Counted from the stretch's first letter, positions 1 to 6,972 are shown. The stretch is 6,972 bases of DNA from Candidatus Omnitrophota bacterium (GCA_023247875.1 JAHFFQ010000009.1:1-6972); one strand, 5' to 3'. Numbers and translations: made by a program. Notes: generated from the letters alone by a model not told the origin.

Positions 1-1576
1 AGCGGTGGTTATATAGCCCGGTGTGCGCGTCAATCAGCGAAATGCTCTTTAGCTTCTCATAAGATTTAAGCAGATCGTAATTTAATTTACTCTTTTCCAT
101 CTCCGCCTTTTTATGCAGGGAGATCTCCTGCATAAGCTGGCCCGAACGCTCCTCAACCAGCTCCTCTAAATGCTCCCGGTAGCGCCATAGCTCATCGTCG
201 ATCTTCTTCCTTTCGCTGATGTCCATATTCACTTCGGCAACCAGCCATTCGCCATTTTCATTCTGGAAGGGTATAGTGGTGACCTGTACCGTGCGGGTCT
301 CTTTAGTTAATCTTTCCTCGCTGACAATGATCTTTTTTGTCTTAAGCGCTTTCTCAATGGCGCACCTTGAACAGGGGATCTTGGCATTCATAAAATAATC
401 GAAACATTTCTTTCCCACCCAATCCCCGTACTTACGCACCCGTTCCGGGTCTATGTAGCGGATATAAAAATCCTTATCAATGATAAGCAGCTCGGTTTTA
501 GTTGCCTTCAGGATAAATTCAAGCTGCTGGCGCAGGGCATTTGCCTGCTGCTGGGCAGCCTTTCTTGATTCAACCTCCAGTTCCAGGGCCTTGGTGCGGT
601 GGCTGACCAGGAGCTCCAGCTTCTCCCGGTAAACCTGCAATTCTTTTTCATAATTCTTCTTGTCGGTAACATCACGGTTGCTTGCACGCCGGCCGAGCAG
701 TTTTCCATCTTTGCCGTAAACAGGAATGCAAACATGACTGATCCAATGGATTGAGCCTAAGCGGTCTATAATGCGGAAGTCCTCTTCAAGTTTAGTGCAG
801 GTGTCTATCGCATTCTTTGTGTTCTTACGCAATAAGGCAATATCGTCGGGATGAACGATCTTTTCGATTAATTCGGGGTCATCCATGAACTCCTTGGCGG
901 GATACCCGGTAATACGCTGGCATGAGGGAGACACATAGATCATCCTGCTATCCGCTCCCTGCCAGTACTCCCAGTCATAGGTAAAATCAGCCACGGTGCG
1001 GAACCTTTCTTCGCTTATCCGCAAGGCCTCATCGCTTTTCTTGCGCTCGCTTATCTCCTTACGCAGCTCCTCATTGGCCCGGGTCAACTCCACCGTGCGG
1101 ACCTTGACCCTGATCTCCAACTCCGCACGGATCTCCTTCAACCTATCTTCGATCTTCTTGCGCTCGGTGATATCGCGGGCTATTCCCGTTATACCGACCA
1201 CCACACCCTTATTATCAAAGACCGGGGTCTTTATAGTCTCGATCCACTGTATCTGGCCCTGCTTATCGGCCAGCCGCTCCTCGAAACACTTACGCTTTTT
1301 TGTGGTCATTACCTCCCGGTCATCATTACGGTAATTCTGTGCCAATTCACCCGGCCATAAATCCAGGTCGGTTTTTCCTTTAACCTCTTCGGGCGTAAAG
1401 CCGCAGGCAGCGCCAAAGGCTTCATTTACCTCAATATACCTGCTCTCCCTGTCTTTCAACCAGACCATATCAGGTATATTGTTCAGAATCGCCCTTTGCT
1501 GCAACTGGATATCCTGCAGCCGGTCATAGATCTGCTGAACTATCGCGTTATTTTTTTCTTCCTGTTCTCTGTCCAT
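1..1576 (-). CDS. Multi-PAS sensor entering a GGDEF domain (probable diguanylate cyclase), 3' end outside window
   Basis: The frame is open from ATG at 1576 to the window edge: 525 codons, no stop. Three PAS/PAC modules are visible. PAS1 is about residues 28-141 and ends DITERKK (135-141). PAS2 is about 188-308 and ends RDVTDKK. PAS3 is about 346-460 and ends DISERKK (452-458). Charged, coiled-coil-like linkers lie at about 142-187, 306-345 and 460-510. The last residues, SLIDAHTGLYNHR (513-525), match the opening of a GGDEF domain (family form D-x-L-T-G-L-x-N-R-R), so the likely activity is c-di-GMP synthesis from GTP; the GGDEF signature itself lies outside. PAS3 carries C391 and a C402-x-x-C405 pair. 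No membrane segment or signal peptide is visible, so it is probably a cytosolic sensor. It lies downstream of the rpoD terminator and should be its own unit. No Shine-Dalgarno precedes the ATG and the frame stays open upstream, so the start is uncertain. An EAL domain could follow GGDEF. A histidine kinase is unlikely. Confidence 0.85.
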   Translation of the reverse strand, partial: MDREQEEKNNAIVQQIYDRLQDIQLQQRAILNNIPDMVWLKDRESRYIEVNEAFGAACGFTPEEVKGKTDLDLWPGELAQNYRNDDREVMTTKKRKCFEERLADKQGQIQWIETIKTPVFDNKGVVVGITGIARDITERKKIEDRLKEIRAELEIRVKVRTVELTRANEELRKEISERKKSDEALRISEERFRTVADFTYDWEYWQGADSRMIYVSPSCQRITGYPAKEFMDDPELIEKIVHPDDIALLRKNTKNAIDTCTKLEEDFRIIDRLGSIHWISHVCIPVYGKDGKLLGRRASNRDVTDKKNYEKELQVYREKLELLVSHRTKALELEVESRKAAQQQANALRQQLEFILKATKTELLIIDKDFYIRYIDPERVRKYGDWVGKKCFDYFMNAKIPCSRCAIEKALKTKKIIVSEERLTKETRTVQVTTIPFQNENGEWLVAEVNMDISERKKIDDELWRYREHLEELVEERSGQLMQEISLHKKAEMEKSKLNYDLLKSYEKLKSISLIDAHTGLYNHR

Positions 1577-1634
1577 ATTAATGACGGCGCAACTTATGGA
1601 GCGATAGCGCTCATAAGTTGCTGCCGGAATTAAT
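1577..1634. repeat. Large imperfect hairpin abutting the PAS-GGDEF start codon
   Basis: The arms pair as follows: ATTAAT 1577-1582 with 1629-1634; a GA/GA internal mismatch; CGGC 1585-1588 with GCCG 1623-1626; one unpaired T at 1622; GCAACTTATG 1589-1598 with CATAAGTTGC 1612-1621; one unpaired G at 1599; AGCG 1600-1603 with CGCT 1608-1611; loop ATAG 1604-1607. That is 24 pairs in a 58-nt element. No coding function explains it. It could be a dispersed intergenic repeat, a leader structure, or a cruciform-forming site. It has no U-tract, so it is not a standard terminator in either direction. Confidence 0.7.
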
Positions 1635-1692
1635 CCCCGCAGTTGCAAGCAAATTTCTTCGAAATTTGCGAAGCGGTTAACTGCGTGGGATT
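1632..1692. repeat. Second compound hairpin with a perfect inner stem
   Basis: The outer stem pairs 1632-1644 with 1679-1692 (13 pairs, one bulged T at 1686; AATCCCCGCAGTT against AACTGCGTGGGATT). A 2-bp step GC 1645-1646/1673-1674 leads to a perfect 9-bp inner stem, GCAAATTTC 1649-1657 with GAAATTTGC 1661-1669, around loop TTC. It shares 3 nt (1632-1634) with the outer stem of the neighbouring hairpin, so the two cannot both fully form. No run of T follows it on either strand. Its function is unknown. Confidence 0.7.
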
Positions 1693-1699
1693 CAAAAGT

Positions 1700-1733
1700 A
1701 AAAAAGGCAGCTTCCCTTAAAAGATAAGCTGCC
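1700..1733 (-). terminator. Intrinsic terminator of the cvpA-NIF3-dnaG-rpoD operon
   Basis: Read on the minus strand, a perfect 8-bp stem GGCAGCTT/AAGCTGCC (1733-1726 with 1713-1706) encloses a 12-nt loop that can pair further (CTT/AAG). A run of six T (1705-1700) follows directly. It starts 46 nt after the rpoD stop, where an operon-ending terminator is expected. It separates rpoD from the PAS-GGDEF gene downstream. Confidence 0.9.
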
Positions 1734-1779
1734 GAGGCCTTAAAAATTAGGAGTCACAGAAGCTCCTTGGTTTATAGAA

Positions 1780-3333
1780 TTAGTATTCTCTCTGGTGCGC
1801 CAGCGTCATATCCATAAAGCTGCGCAGCCTGCGCGAACGCGAAGGATGCCTGAGTTTCTTCAAGGCCTTGGCTTCGATCTGCCGGACCCTTTCGCGGGTA
1901 ACCTTAAAAACATTGCCCACCTCCTCTAATGTGCGCGGGCAGCCGTCCTGGATACCAAAACGCAAAATCAAGATCTTCTTCTCCCTTTCCGTTAAGGTGC
2001 TTAAAGCGGAGTTCATCTCATCCTTCAACATCGAGCGCACGGTTTCATTCGCCGGAGAGACCGCTTTTTTATCCTGGATAAAATCCCCGAAATGCGTATC
2101 CCCCTCATCACCTATGGGCATCTGCAGGGAGATCGGCTCCTGAGCGATCTTCAGGATAGACTTGATCTTATCCTGCGGAAAGCGCATCTTATGGGCGATC
2201 TCTTCAGGGGTAGGCTCGCGGCCGTTCTCCTGGACAAAAACCCGGGAAAACCGGATTATCTTGTTGATCGTCTCGGTCATGTGCACCGGTATCCTTATGG
2301 TGCGCGCCTGGTCGGCAATAGAGCGGGTAATCGCCTGACGGATCCACCATGTCGCGTAAGTGGAAAATTTGTATCCGCGTTTGTATTCAAACTTCTCCAC
2401 CGCCCGCATTAACCCTATATTGCCCTCCTGGATAAGATCAAGGAAGGAGAGTCCCCGGTTGGTATATTTTTTCGCGATGCTTACCACAAGCCGCAGGTTT
2501 GCTTCAACTAATTTCTTTTTCGTGCGGTTGAATTTAAGATGGGCTGACTTTATCAGCTTCATCTGTTCTTTTATCTTGTTGTGCGGCTCGGCGATTTCAT
2601 TGAGGATCTGGCGCGTGCGCGTATTGCTCCTCTTACCCAGGCGCTTCATATGCTCAAGTTCCCTGAGATAAAGCGTGAGTTTTTTCACCGCCTCTTCGAT
2701 CACTGAAGTAGTAAAATTGAGCTGAAGGATAAGATTAATGCCGCGGCTTTCGCTGCGCGTCTGCCTGATCCTGCCTAAAATTCGCTTGAACCTGCCGATA
2801 ACACTGTTCTTTTTTATCTTGATATCTTCCTTAACAACATCCTCCAGGTTGATCTTCTCATCCAGGATGTCGGCGGCAACGGCCAGGACATGGTTTCTGA
2901 CAAATTTGGTGGCCAAACCAGCCCGCTTGAATTTTTCCTCCGCTTCCTCGATCTTTTTAGCCAGCTCAATTTCATTCTCGCGGGTTAAGAGTGAAATAGA
3001 ACCCATCTGTTTCAAGTACATCTTTACCGGGTCATCCAAAGGCATGAAGCGCTCTTCCCCTTTAAGCTGCTCATTTAATAATTCTTCGCGCTGATGGGCA
3101 GCATCCTGCTTTTCCTGCTGCGGCCGGTTTGTTGAAAGCCCGGCATCCTGCTCACCTTCTACTACCTGGATATCTTCATTACCCAGCAGCTCAAAGAGAT
3201 GGTCAATGGCCTCGGTACTTGAAAGATCTTCGGGGAGAAGGTCATTTACTTCGTCATAAGTAAGAAAGCCCTTCTGCTTTCCCAGGGCGATCAGCTTCTC
3301 CATATCTTTAGTTGGCCGCGCTCTCTTCTTCAT
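1780..3333 (-). CDS. rpoD: RNA polymerase primary sigma factor (sigma-70)
   Basis: This 517-residue protein is the housekeeping sigma subunit, which directs RNA polymerase core to -10/-35 promoters. A region 1.1-like N-terminus (about 11-60) is followed by a polar linker. Region 1.2 ([12 protein letters not shown], 100-111) leads into a non-conserved spacer of about 140 residues that is largely basic. Region 2 (about 275-345) has [17 protein letters not shown], where Q333 and T336 match the residues that read the -10 element. Region 3 is about 354-440. Region 4 ends with the helix-turn-helix [20 protein letters not shown] (478-497), which reads the -35. Region 1.1, region 1.2 and the length mark a primary sigma rather than an alternative one. 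It starts 2 nt after dnaG stops, with its Shine-Dalgarno inside the end of dnaG. A tail of about 10 residues ([10 protein letters not shown]) follows the usual ending near RSFMD. A strong terminator follows. Confidence 0.98.
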   Translation of the reverse strand: MKKRARPTKDMEKLIALGKQKGFLTYDEVNDLLPEDLSSTEAIDHLFELLGNEDIQVVEGEQDAGLSTNRPQQEKQDAAHQREELLNEQLKGEERFMPLDDPVKMYLKQMGSISLLTRENEIELAKKIEEAEEKFKRAGLATKFVRNHVLAVAADILDEKINLEDVVKEDIKIKKNSVIGRFKRILGRIRQTRSESRGINLILQLNFTTSVIEEAVKKLTLYLRELEHMKRLGKRSNTRTRQILNEIAEPHNKIKEQMKLIKSAHLKFNRTKKKLVEANLRLVVSIAKKYTNRGLSFLDLIQEGNIGLMRAVEKFEYKRGYKFSTYATWWIRQAITRSIADQARTIRIPVHMTETINKIIRFSRVFVQENGREPTPEEIAHKMRFPQDKIKSILKIAQEPISLQMPIGDEGDTHFGDFIQDKKAVSPANETVRSMLKDEMNSALSTLTEREKKILILRFGIQDGCPRTLEEVGNVFKVTRERVRQIEAKALKKLRHPSRSRRLRSFMDMTLAHQREY

Positions 3334-3335
3334 CC

Positions 3336-5102
3336 TTAATCACCTTTCTTTATTAATTCATGAAATTCCCGTATAAGGCCGCTTAATCTCTTTTCGTCCC
3401 CTGAGCTCTGGGCGCTTTTGATCTGCACGTGCAGGCGTTCTCGCCTGGATTTTAATCTTTCCACTTTGATCCTCCGGATGCAGTCATTCAAGGCCTTCTC
3501 CCTCTCCTCCTCCAAAAGTTCCGGCATAAAAATTGATTCACAAAGCAGCTGGCTTGCGTCGTCCTCGCTGAAATAATTTAACAAGAGGCTGGGTGCTATG
3601 CTTTTCCCCCGGGAGAACAGGTCAAGCATTATTGAAACGACCTTGGCAGTGCGCGTATCCTGGAAATCAGCCGGCTCCAGCTCCCCCATGATCTTCTCGA
3701 TAAGCTCCTTTTCTTCAAGCATAAACTTGATCAGCATTTTTTCCGCGGGATTGATCAGGGGGGTGCTCCCGGCAATACTCGAAGAAAGTTTCTCCTGCGG
3801 CAAGGTATTCGGCTTTAGCTTATTTAACTCCTCAAGTATGCAATTTTCCGGGATATTGATCTCCTCGGAGAGCCTCTTTGAATACTCCGCCCTCAGGATC
3901 GCGTTGTCAAACTTATTGATCGTAAGCAGCATTTCAGAGGCGATCCTGCTTTTGCCGTGCGCCTCCTTCATATCATGGCGGCTTTTTAAAACCTCAAGTT
4001 TATAATCAAATAGGCCGGCGGCTTGATCAATCATCTCCTTAAAACTGGCCGCCCCTTTAAGCCGCACCAGGGCATCGGGATCCAATCCTTTTGGCAGCGG
4101 GACGATCTTGACGTTCATCCCTTCTTCAATAAGCATATCCAGACTTCTCAACGTAGCTATCTGGCCAGCGGTATCCCCGTCATAAACCATTACCGCCTTA
4201 TTGGTGTAGCGCTTAAGCAGCCGGATCTGCTCCAAGGTAAGGGCAGTGCCCTGCGAAGCCACGATATTTTTTATACCCTCCTGGTAAGGGATGATAAAAT
4301 CCAGGTAACCTTCGACGATTATCGCGCTGTCGGCATCCCGGATACAATCCTTTGATAAATTCAGGCCAAAAAGGTTCCGCCCCTTTGTATAAACCGGGGT
4401 TTCCGGAGAATTCAGGTATTTAGGAAGGCTTTTATCCAAAACCCTGGCCCCAAAGCCGATCGGCCTAAGACGTATATCAAAGACAGGAAATATGATCCGG
4501 TTGCGGAAACGGTCATAATAACCACCACCCTCTTTCGGCAGGATCAGTCCTGCCTTTTCCATCAAAGCGAGGCTGATATTCTTTAACCTTAGAAAATTAA
4601 TCAGGTGATCCCATCCTGAGGCCGCAAATCCCAAATGGAATTCCTTAGCTGTTTTAGGGCTGATTCCCCTTTTTGACAGATATTCTCTGGTAGCTGCCGC
4701 ACTTTCGGCGTAAAGATTATTTTCATAAAAACTTACCGCTAATTCATTGACCTTGTAAAGCTGGCTGCTTAAGCTGGCAGCTCTGGATACCTCCGGGCTA
4801 TCTTGTTTGGGTAGATTCACCCCTGCCTTTTTGGCCAGTAACTCAACCGCTTCGGGAAAATCCATTCTTTCATGGCGCATAAGGAACTTAAAAGCATTCC
4901 CTGATTCGCCGCAGCCAAAACAATGATAGATCTGCCTGTCCGGCGAAACCATAAACGATGCCGTCTTCTCGTGATGAAAAGGACAATTAGCCTTGAAGTT
5001 CCTGCCGGACTTCTTGAGCGGGATATAACCGGAGATAAGCTCAACTAGATCCAGGCGGCCAAGGATATCCTCTAATATGTTTTCCGGAATGCGTCCAGCC
5101 AT
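3336..5102 (-). CDS. dnaG: DNA primase
   Basis: This 588-residue protein makes RNA primers at the replication fork. The CHC2 zinc-ribbon ligands are C40, H43, C61 and C64 ([11 protein letters not shown], then [13 protein letters not shown]). The RNA polymerase core shows [10 protein letters not shown] (200-209) and [20 protein letters not shown] (227-246). The TOPRIM acidic residues are E264 (IIVEGYLD), D308 and D310 (VYDGDTAG), with VASQGTALT between. The C-terminal part, from about 450, resembles the helicase-binding domain and is less conserved. The start is ATG at 5102 (MAGRIPENI): the zinc ligands then fall at the positions known in E. coli DnaG (40, 43, 61, 64) and the gap to the preceding gene is 2 nt. 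An in-frame ATG at 5171 would add 23 residues overlapping that gene. No strong Shine-Dalgarno precedes 5102, so translational coupling is likely. All key residues are present, so the enzyme should be active. Confidence 0.98.
   Translation of the reverse strand: MAGRIPENILEDILGRLDLVELISGYIPLKKSGRNFKANCPFHHEKTASFMVSPDRQIYHCFGCGESGNAFKFLMRHERMDFPEAVELLAKKAGVNLPKQDSPEVSRAASLSSQLYKVNELAVSFYENNLYAESAAATREYLSKRGISPKTAKEFHLGFAASGWDHLINFLRLKNISLALMEKAGLILPKEGGGYYDRFRNRIIFPVFDIRLRPIGFGARVLDKSLPKYLNSPETPVYTKGRNLFGLNLSKDCIRDADSAIIVEGYLDFIIPYQEGIKNIVASQGTALTLEQIRLLKRYTNKAVMVYDGDTAGQIATLRSLDMLIEEGMNVKIVPLPKGLDPDALVRLKGAASFKEMIDQAAGLFDYKLEVLKSRHDMKEAHGKSRIASEMLLTINKFDNAILRAEYSKRLSEEINIPENCILEELNKLKPNTLPQEKLSSSIAGSTPLINPAEKMLIKFMLEEKELIEKIMGELEPADFQDTRTAKVVSIMLDLFSRGKSIAPSLLLNYFSEDDASQLLCESIFMPELLEEEREKALNDCIRRIKVERLKSRRERLHVQIKSAQSSGDEKRLSGLIREFHELIKKGD
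3339..3345 (-). promoter_or_regulatory. Strong Shine-Dalgarno of rpoD inside the dnaG 3' end
   Basis: AGGTGAT lies 5 nt before the rpoD ATG and matches the 16S anti-Shine-Dalgarno complement over 7 nt. It is made by the last dnaG sense codons (Lys-Gly-Asp, AAA GGT GAT) just before the dnaG TAA. It sets the rpoD start. It is much stronger than the sites before dnaG or the NIF3-like gene, which suggests rpoD is translated efficiently and in part independently of dnaG. Confidence 0.8.
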
Positions 5103-5104
5103 TT

Positions 5105-5983
5105 TTACTTTCTTTTGATCCTGGTAAAACCCGAACAACTGATCACCTGGAAAGGCTGCCCCGCAGCACATTCTAGATTATCCAGGAGAAGATTCAACCC
5201 CAAAGTGTCGGATGAAATATGCCCGGCGATGATGGCATTAAGATTGGCCTCTTTGGCTTTTTTAAAATGCTCTTCGCTTAAATGCATAGAAACCAGGGTC
5301 CTCACCCCGGCTTTATATAATTTTCCAAACACATCTTTCGGCCCCTCTGTACCCCCGGTCATCTCAAACATGATCTTTCCTGCCTGGCGCCTCGGGCTGC
5401 CCAAGAGCACCCGCGGACCGGTCTTAAATTCCTCGGCGATCCGGTACTCAGGTATGCCTTTAAGAAGCCTGATAACATCTTCTACCAGCTTGGGTTTTTC
5501 CCGCTTAAAAAGGGCCTCTAAAAACCTGTATACGTGGTTATCCGCCGGAGTGTGCATGCACATGAAAGGAATATCCAAAAGCTTAGCGGCATCTACTGCC
5601 CGGGTATGATTCTGCGGCAATACCCTGCGCTCTACCTCCAGCATCCTTTCTTCAAGCAGTTTTATAGCCGTCTTCCTTGCAACCCCTGCCTGACTTAACA
5701 AGTCAACCTGCAGCTTCATTACTTCATGCAGGCCGGCATAAGCCTTGCCCTCGGGATGATGCCCGATTACCAAATCCAGGCCTTCTTTATTACGGATATG
5801 GTCAGCCAGTAGAAGCTCGGCTACCTCAATATCGATCCCGACCAGGATCTTATTGATCTCCAGCCCCGGCTTGCCGTAAAGGATGCGCGTATCCGGATAA
5901 CCCTTAATACCAGCTTTATTTTTTCTGGGGTCTGCCGCTGCTCCGAATTTAACTACGCTGTCGTATAGCTCCTGTAGCTTCAT
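5105..5983 (-). CDS. NIF3/DUF34-family metal-binding protein
   Basis: This 292-residue cytosolic protein shows the NIF3 (NGG1p-interacting factor 3-like, DUF34) pattern. N-terminal KILVGIDIEVAELLLAD is followed by the H-H-P motif, LVIGHHPEG (H75, H76). A middle HTPADNH (H144, D148) resembles the family's H-T-x-x-D. C-terminal IIAGHISSD (H255, D259) resembles the family G-H-x-x-x-E, with Asp in place of Glu. In the family these residues bind a two-metal site in a toroidal hexamer. The biochemical function is not settled; GTP cyclohydrolase-like or hydrolase roles have been proposed, so no activity is assigned here. The region between the HHP and HTPAD motifs is helical and charged (about 87-135). 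Its ATG overlaps the TGA of the cvpA-like gene by 4 nt (ATGA), with no good Shine-Dalgarno, so coupled translation is likely. dnaG starts 2 nt downstream. The place in this operon hints at a core-cell housekeeping role. Confidence 0.85.
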   Translation of the reverse strand: MKLQELYDSVVKFGAAADPRKNKAGIKGYPDTRILYGKPGLEINKILVGIDIEVAELLLADHIRNKEGLDLVIGHHPEGKAYAGLHEVMKLQVDLLSQAGVARKTAIKLLEERMLEVERRVLPQNHTRAVDAAKLLDIPFMCMHTPADNHVYRFLEALFKREKPKLVEDVIRLLKGIPEYRIAEEFKTGPRVLLGSPRRQAGKIMFEMTGGTEGPKDVFGKLYKAGVRTLVSMHLSEEHFKKAKEANLNAIIAGHISSDTLGLNLLLDNLECAAGQPFQVISCSGFTRIKRK

Positions 5984-6561
5984 CTATGAAAAAAATTATG
6001 CATTGCCGTCACTTTGCTTTTATTGGACGCTTCACTACCCATAAACTTTGAGAAAAGAGTATTCCATAACCACTTGTAGGTATCAGGAGCAACCCTGTAT
6101 ATCCTGCTGCCTAGGGAAGAATTCTCCACGCTTTTATTTAAATAAGGCAAGCCGGAAACAAGGAGAGTAAAACATATCAGGCCTACCATAAAAAATCCCC
6201 TGAAAAAACCCAGAACCAGCCCTCCCCATCTGCTTAAAGAAGCGACTGCCTCCAGTTTAATGAACCTGTAGAAAATGCACCGCAAGAGCATAAATAACAA
6301 ATATCCGGTTATAACCAGGGATATAAAGATAAGGAAATCGGCAAATTTAAATGTTGCCAAACCAAGATCAATATCCTTACGCATTGAATCGGATAGAAAA
6401 ATATAGTAGTGCAGGGACAAAAAAATTGCCGAGAGGGTGCCGGCCAGCTTAAATAATTCTACGGGCAATCCGGTTTTAAGAGCAACGTAACATATTCTTA
6501 ACATTATAATTAGAATAATTATATCCAAATAGTTCAAATGCTTAAAAAATTCAAAGGACAT
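5980..6561 (-). CDS. CvpA-family integral membrane protein
   Basis: This 193-residue protein has four predicted hydrophobic segments: about 11-29 (LDIIILIIMLRICYVALK), 35-56, 73-98 and 113-137. The pattern fits the CvpA (colicin V production) family: an N-terminal LD-III...G segment and, before the last helix, SRWGGLVLGFFRGFFMVG (109-126), the equivalent of the family's glycine-rich GxxxGxxRG stretch. CvpA proteins are inner-membrane proteins linked to colicin V secretion and envelope stress; the molecular role is unclear. The C-terminal 50 or so residues are polar and probably cytoplasmic. It is the first gene of the operon, with a strong Shine-Dalgarno 6 nt before its ATG and a sigma-70 promoter upstream. 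It overlaps the next gene by ATGA. The length is a little above that of a typical CvpA (about 160-180). Family assignment is good; the gene symbol is withheld because function was not shown outside Proteobacteria. Confidence 0.8.
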   Translation of the reverse strand: MSFEFFKHLNYLDIIILIIMLRICYVALKTGLPVELFKLAGTLSAIFLSLHYYIFLSDSMRKDIDLGLATFKFADFLIFISLVITGYLLFMLLRCIFYRFIKLEAVASLSRWGGLVLGFFRGFFMVGLICFTLLVSGLPYLNKSVENSSLGSRIYRVAPDTYKWLWNTLFSKFMGSEASNKSKVTAMHNFFHR

Positions 6562-6567
6562 TATATT

Positions 6568-6573
6568 CTCCTT
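6568..6573 (-). promoter_or_regulatory. Shine-Dalgarno of the cvpA-like gene
   Basis: AAGGAG lies 6 nt before the ATG at 6561, an ideal spacing. Part of it (AAGG) can pair in a 5-bp hairpin (6570-6582), so it might be partly masked in the transcript. Confidence 0.85.
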
Positions 6574-6600
6574 ATTTTAAGGTTATATCCTGAGATATAA
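6570..6600 (-). promoter_or_regulatory. Two adjacent hairpins in the predicted operon leader
   Basis: Hairpin A pairs TTATATC (6583-6589) with GATATAA (6594-6600): a perfect 7-bp inverted repeat with a 4-nt loop. Hairpin B pairs CCTTA (6570-6574) with TAAGG (6578-6582), with a 3-nt loop, and takes in most of the Shine-Dalgarno. They lie back to back with no spacer, between the predicted transcription start and the start codon. Hairpin A could also be a dyad operator. Both are A/T-rich and weak, so chance is possible. Confidence 0.4.
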
Positions 6601-6621
6601 ATAGGATTGAGGTGTTTAGAA

Positions 6622-6651
6622 AGTATAACATATATTCACGCGGTTTGTCAA
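6622..6651 (-). promoter_or_regulatory. Sigma-70-type promoter of the cvpA-NIF3-dnaG-rpoD operon
   Basis: On the minus strand the -35 is TTGACA (6651-6646, perfect consensus) and the -10 is TATACT (6627-6622, 5 of 6 to TATAAT), with an 18-bp spacer. The expected transcription start is near 6615, giving a leader of about 54 nt. It lies in the only gap upstream of the operon. The sigma factor encoded by the last gene has the residues expected to read such a promoter, so self-transcription is likely. Confidence 0.85.
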
Positions 6652-6666
6652 GGAAAGGGCTTTCTT

Positions 6667-6972
6667 TTATGGTTTAAACCAGGGGATAGTCCGCCTTAAG
6701 CCCTCCTCCAGGGAGATGGCGGGCTTCCAGGAGAGGAGCCTCCTGGCCCGGGTAGTATCCGGCTGGCGCCGGCGGGGGTCATCCTCAGGCAGGGGCCTGA
6801 ACACAATCCTGCTTTTTGAACCGCTTAGCTTTAAAACAAGTTTTGCCAGCTGCATTATAGTAAACTCTCCGGGGTTGCCTAAATTCACAGGCATATTTGT
6901 TTTTGATAACATAAGGCGGTATATCCCCTCTACCATATCGTCAATGTAACAGAAACTTCTGGTTTGCCCTCC
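6667..6972 (-). CDS. UDP-glucuronate decarboxylase-type sugar-nucleotide enzyme, C-terminal end only
   Basis: Only the last 101 codons are in the window; the 5' part lies beyond 6972. The frame reads [20 protein letters not shown], then [18 protein letters not shown], then [13 protein letters not shown] and [20 protein letters not shown]. These blocks match the C-terminal part of extended short-chain dehydrogenases of the UDP-glucuronate decarboxylase (UXS) group, which turn UDP-glucuronate into UDP-xylose with NAD. The NAD-binding fold and the YxxxK site are outside, so the exact substrate cannot be proved; a related dehydratase or epimerase is the alternative. It points to polysaccharide or surface-glycan synthesis. 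No clear terminator follows the TAA, and the next operon's promoter begins 15 nt after it, so some read-through into that operon is possible. Confidence 0.85.
   Translation of the reverse strand, partial: GGQTRSFCYIDDMVEGIYRLMLSKTNMPVNLGNPGEFTIMQLAKLVLKLSGSKSRIVFRPLPEDDPRRRQPDTTRARRLLSWKPAISLEEGLRRTIPWFKP

Noticed and set aside
508..735. Short minus-strand reading frame within the sensor gene
   Set aside because: It is a shadow: the other frame encodes continuous PAS-domain sequence through the whole stretch.
1590..1692. Integron attC or insertion-sequence end
   Set aside because: The core-site consensus (GTTRRRY/RYYYAAC) is not properly met, and no integrase, transposase or flanking target duplication is visible.
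5103..5171. Longer dnaG start at 5171 adding 23 residues
   Set aside because: It overlaps the end of the NIF3-like gene, the added residues do not look like primase, and the start at 5102 places the zinc ligands at the expected 40/43/61/64.
5980..5996. T7 run at the end of the cvpA-like gene as a -1 frameshift site fusing it to the NIF3-like protein
   Set aside because: Slipping -1 there leads to TCA then TAG, an immediate stop, so no fusion would form. The ATGA overlap is enough to explain coupling.
6651..6666. Short inverted repeat after the UXS-like stop as a terminator
   Set aside because: The stem is A/T-rich with a very small loop, there is no T-run after it, and it runs into the -35 element of the next operon.
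996..6949. Plus-strand open frames at several places (for example 996-1334, 2738-3094, 5115-5609)
   Set aside because: Each lies opposite a strongly supported minus-strand gene, and the translations are low-complexity Ser/Leu/Arg-rich with no recognisable family.

Overview
The window is bacterial, and every gene lies on the minus strand, so transcription runs from high to low coordinates. The layout suggests an uncultured Gram-negative-type bacterium of moderate GC. My best guess is an Omnitrophota-like or similar metagenomic lineage, based only on the gene order and protein style, so the taxonomic confidence is low.

In the direction of transcription there are four blocks. (1) 6972-6667 is the 3' end of a UDP-glucuronate decarboxylase-type sugar-nucleotide enzyme, cut by the window edge. 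(2) 6666-6562 is a 105-bp gap with a near-consensus sigma-70 promoter, two adjacent small hairpins in the predicted leader, and a strong Shine-Dalgarno. (3) 6561-1780 is a compact four-gene operon: a CvpA-type membrane protein, a NIF3/DUF34-type metal-binding protein, DNA primase (dnaG) and the housekeeping sigma factor (rpoD). The genes are joined by a 4-nt ATGA overlap and two 2-nt gaps. The operon ends at a clear intrinsic terminator (1733-1700). (4) Beyond it, a 123-bp spacer filled by two large imperfect hairpins leads to a multi-PAS protein that enters a GGDEF (diguanylate cyclase) domain as the window ends at base 1.

The dnaG-rpoD pair is a form of the macromolecular synthesis operon, which couples replication priming with transcription initiation. 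Here rpsU is not in the usual upstream position; cvpA-like and NIF3-like genes occupy it instead. The encoded sigma factor carries the usual -10 and -35 recognition residues, and the operon promoter (TTGACA, 18 bp, TATACT) fits such a sigma, so rpoD probably transcribes its own operon. The PAS-GGDEF gene is a separate signalling unit, probably linked to c-di-GMP.

No new defence or mobile system is visible. The least explained stretch is the double-hairpin block at 1577-1692, which abuts the start codon of the PAS-GGDEF gene, has no visible Shine-Dalgarno, and stays open in that gene's reading frame.
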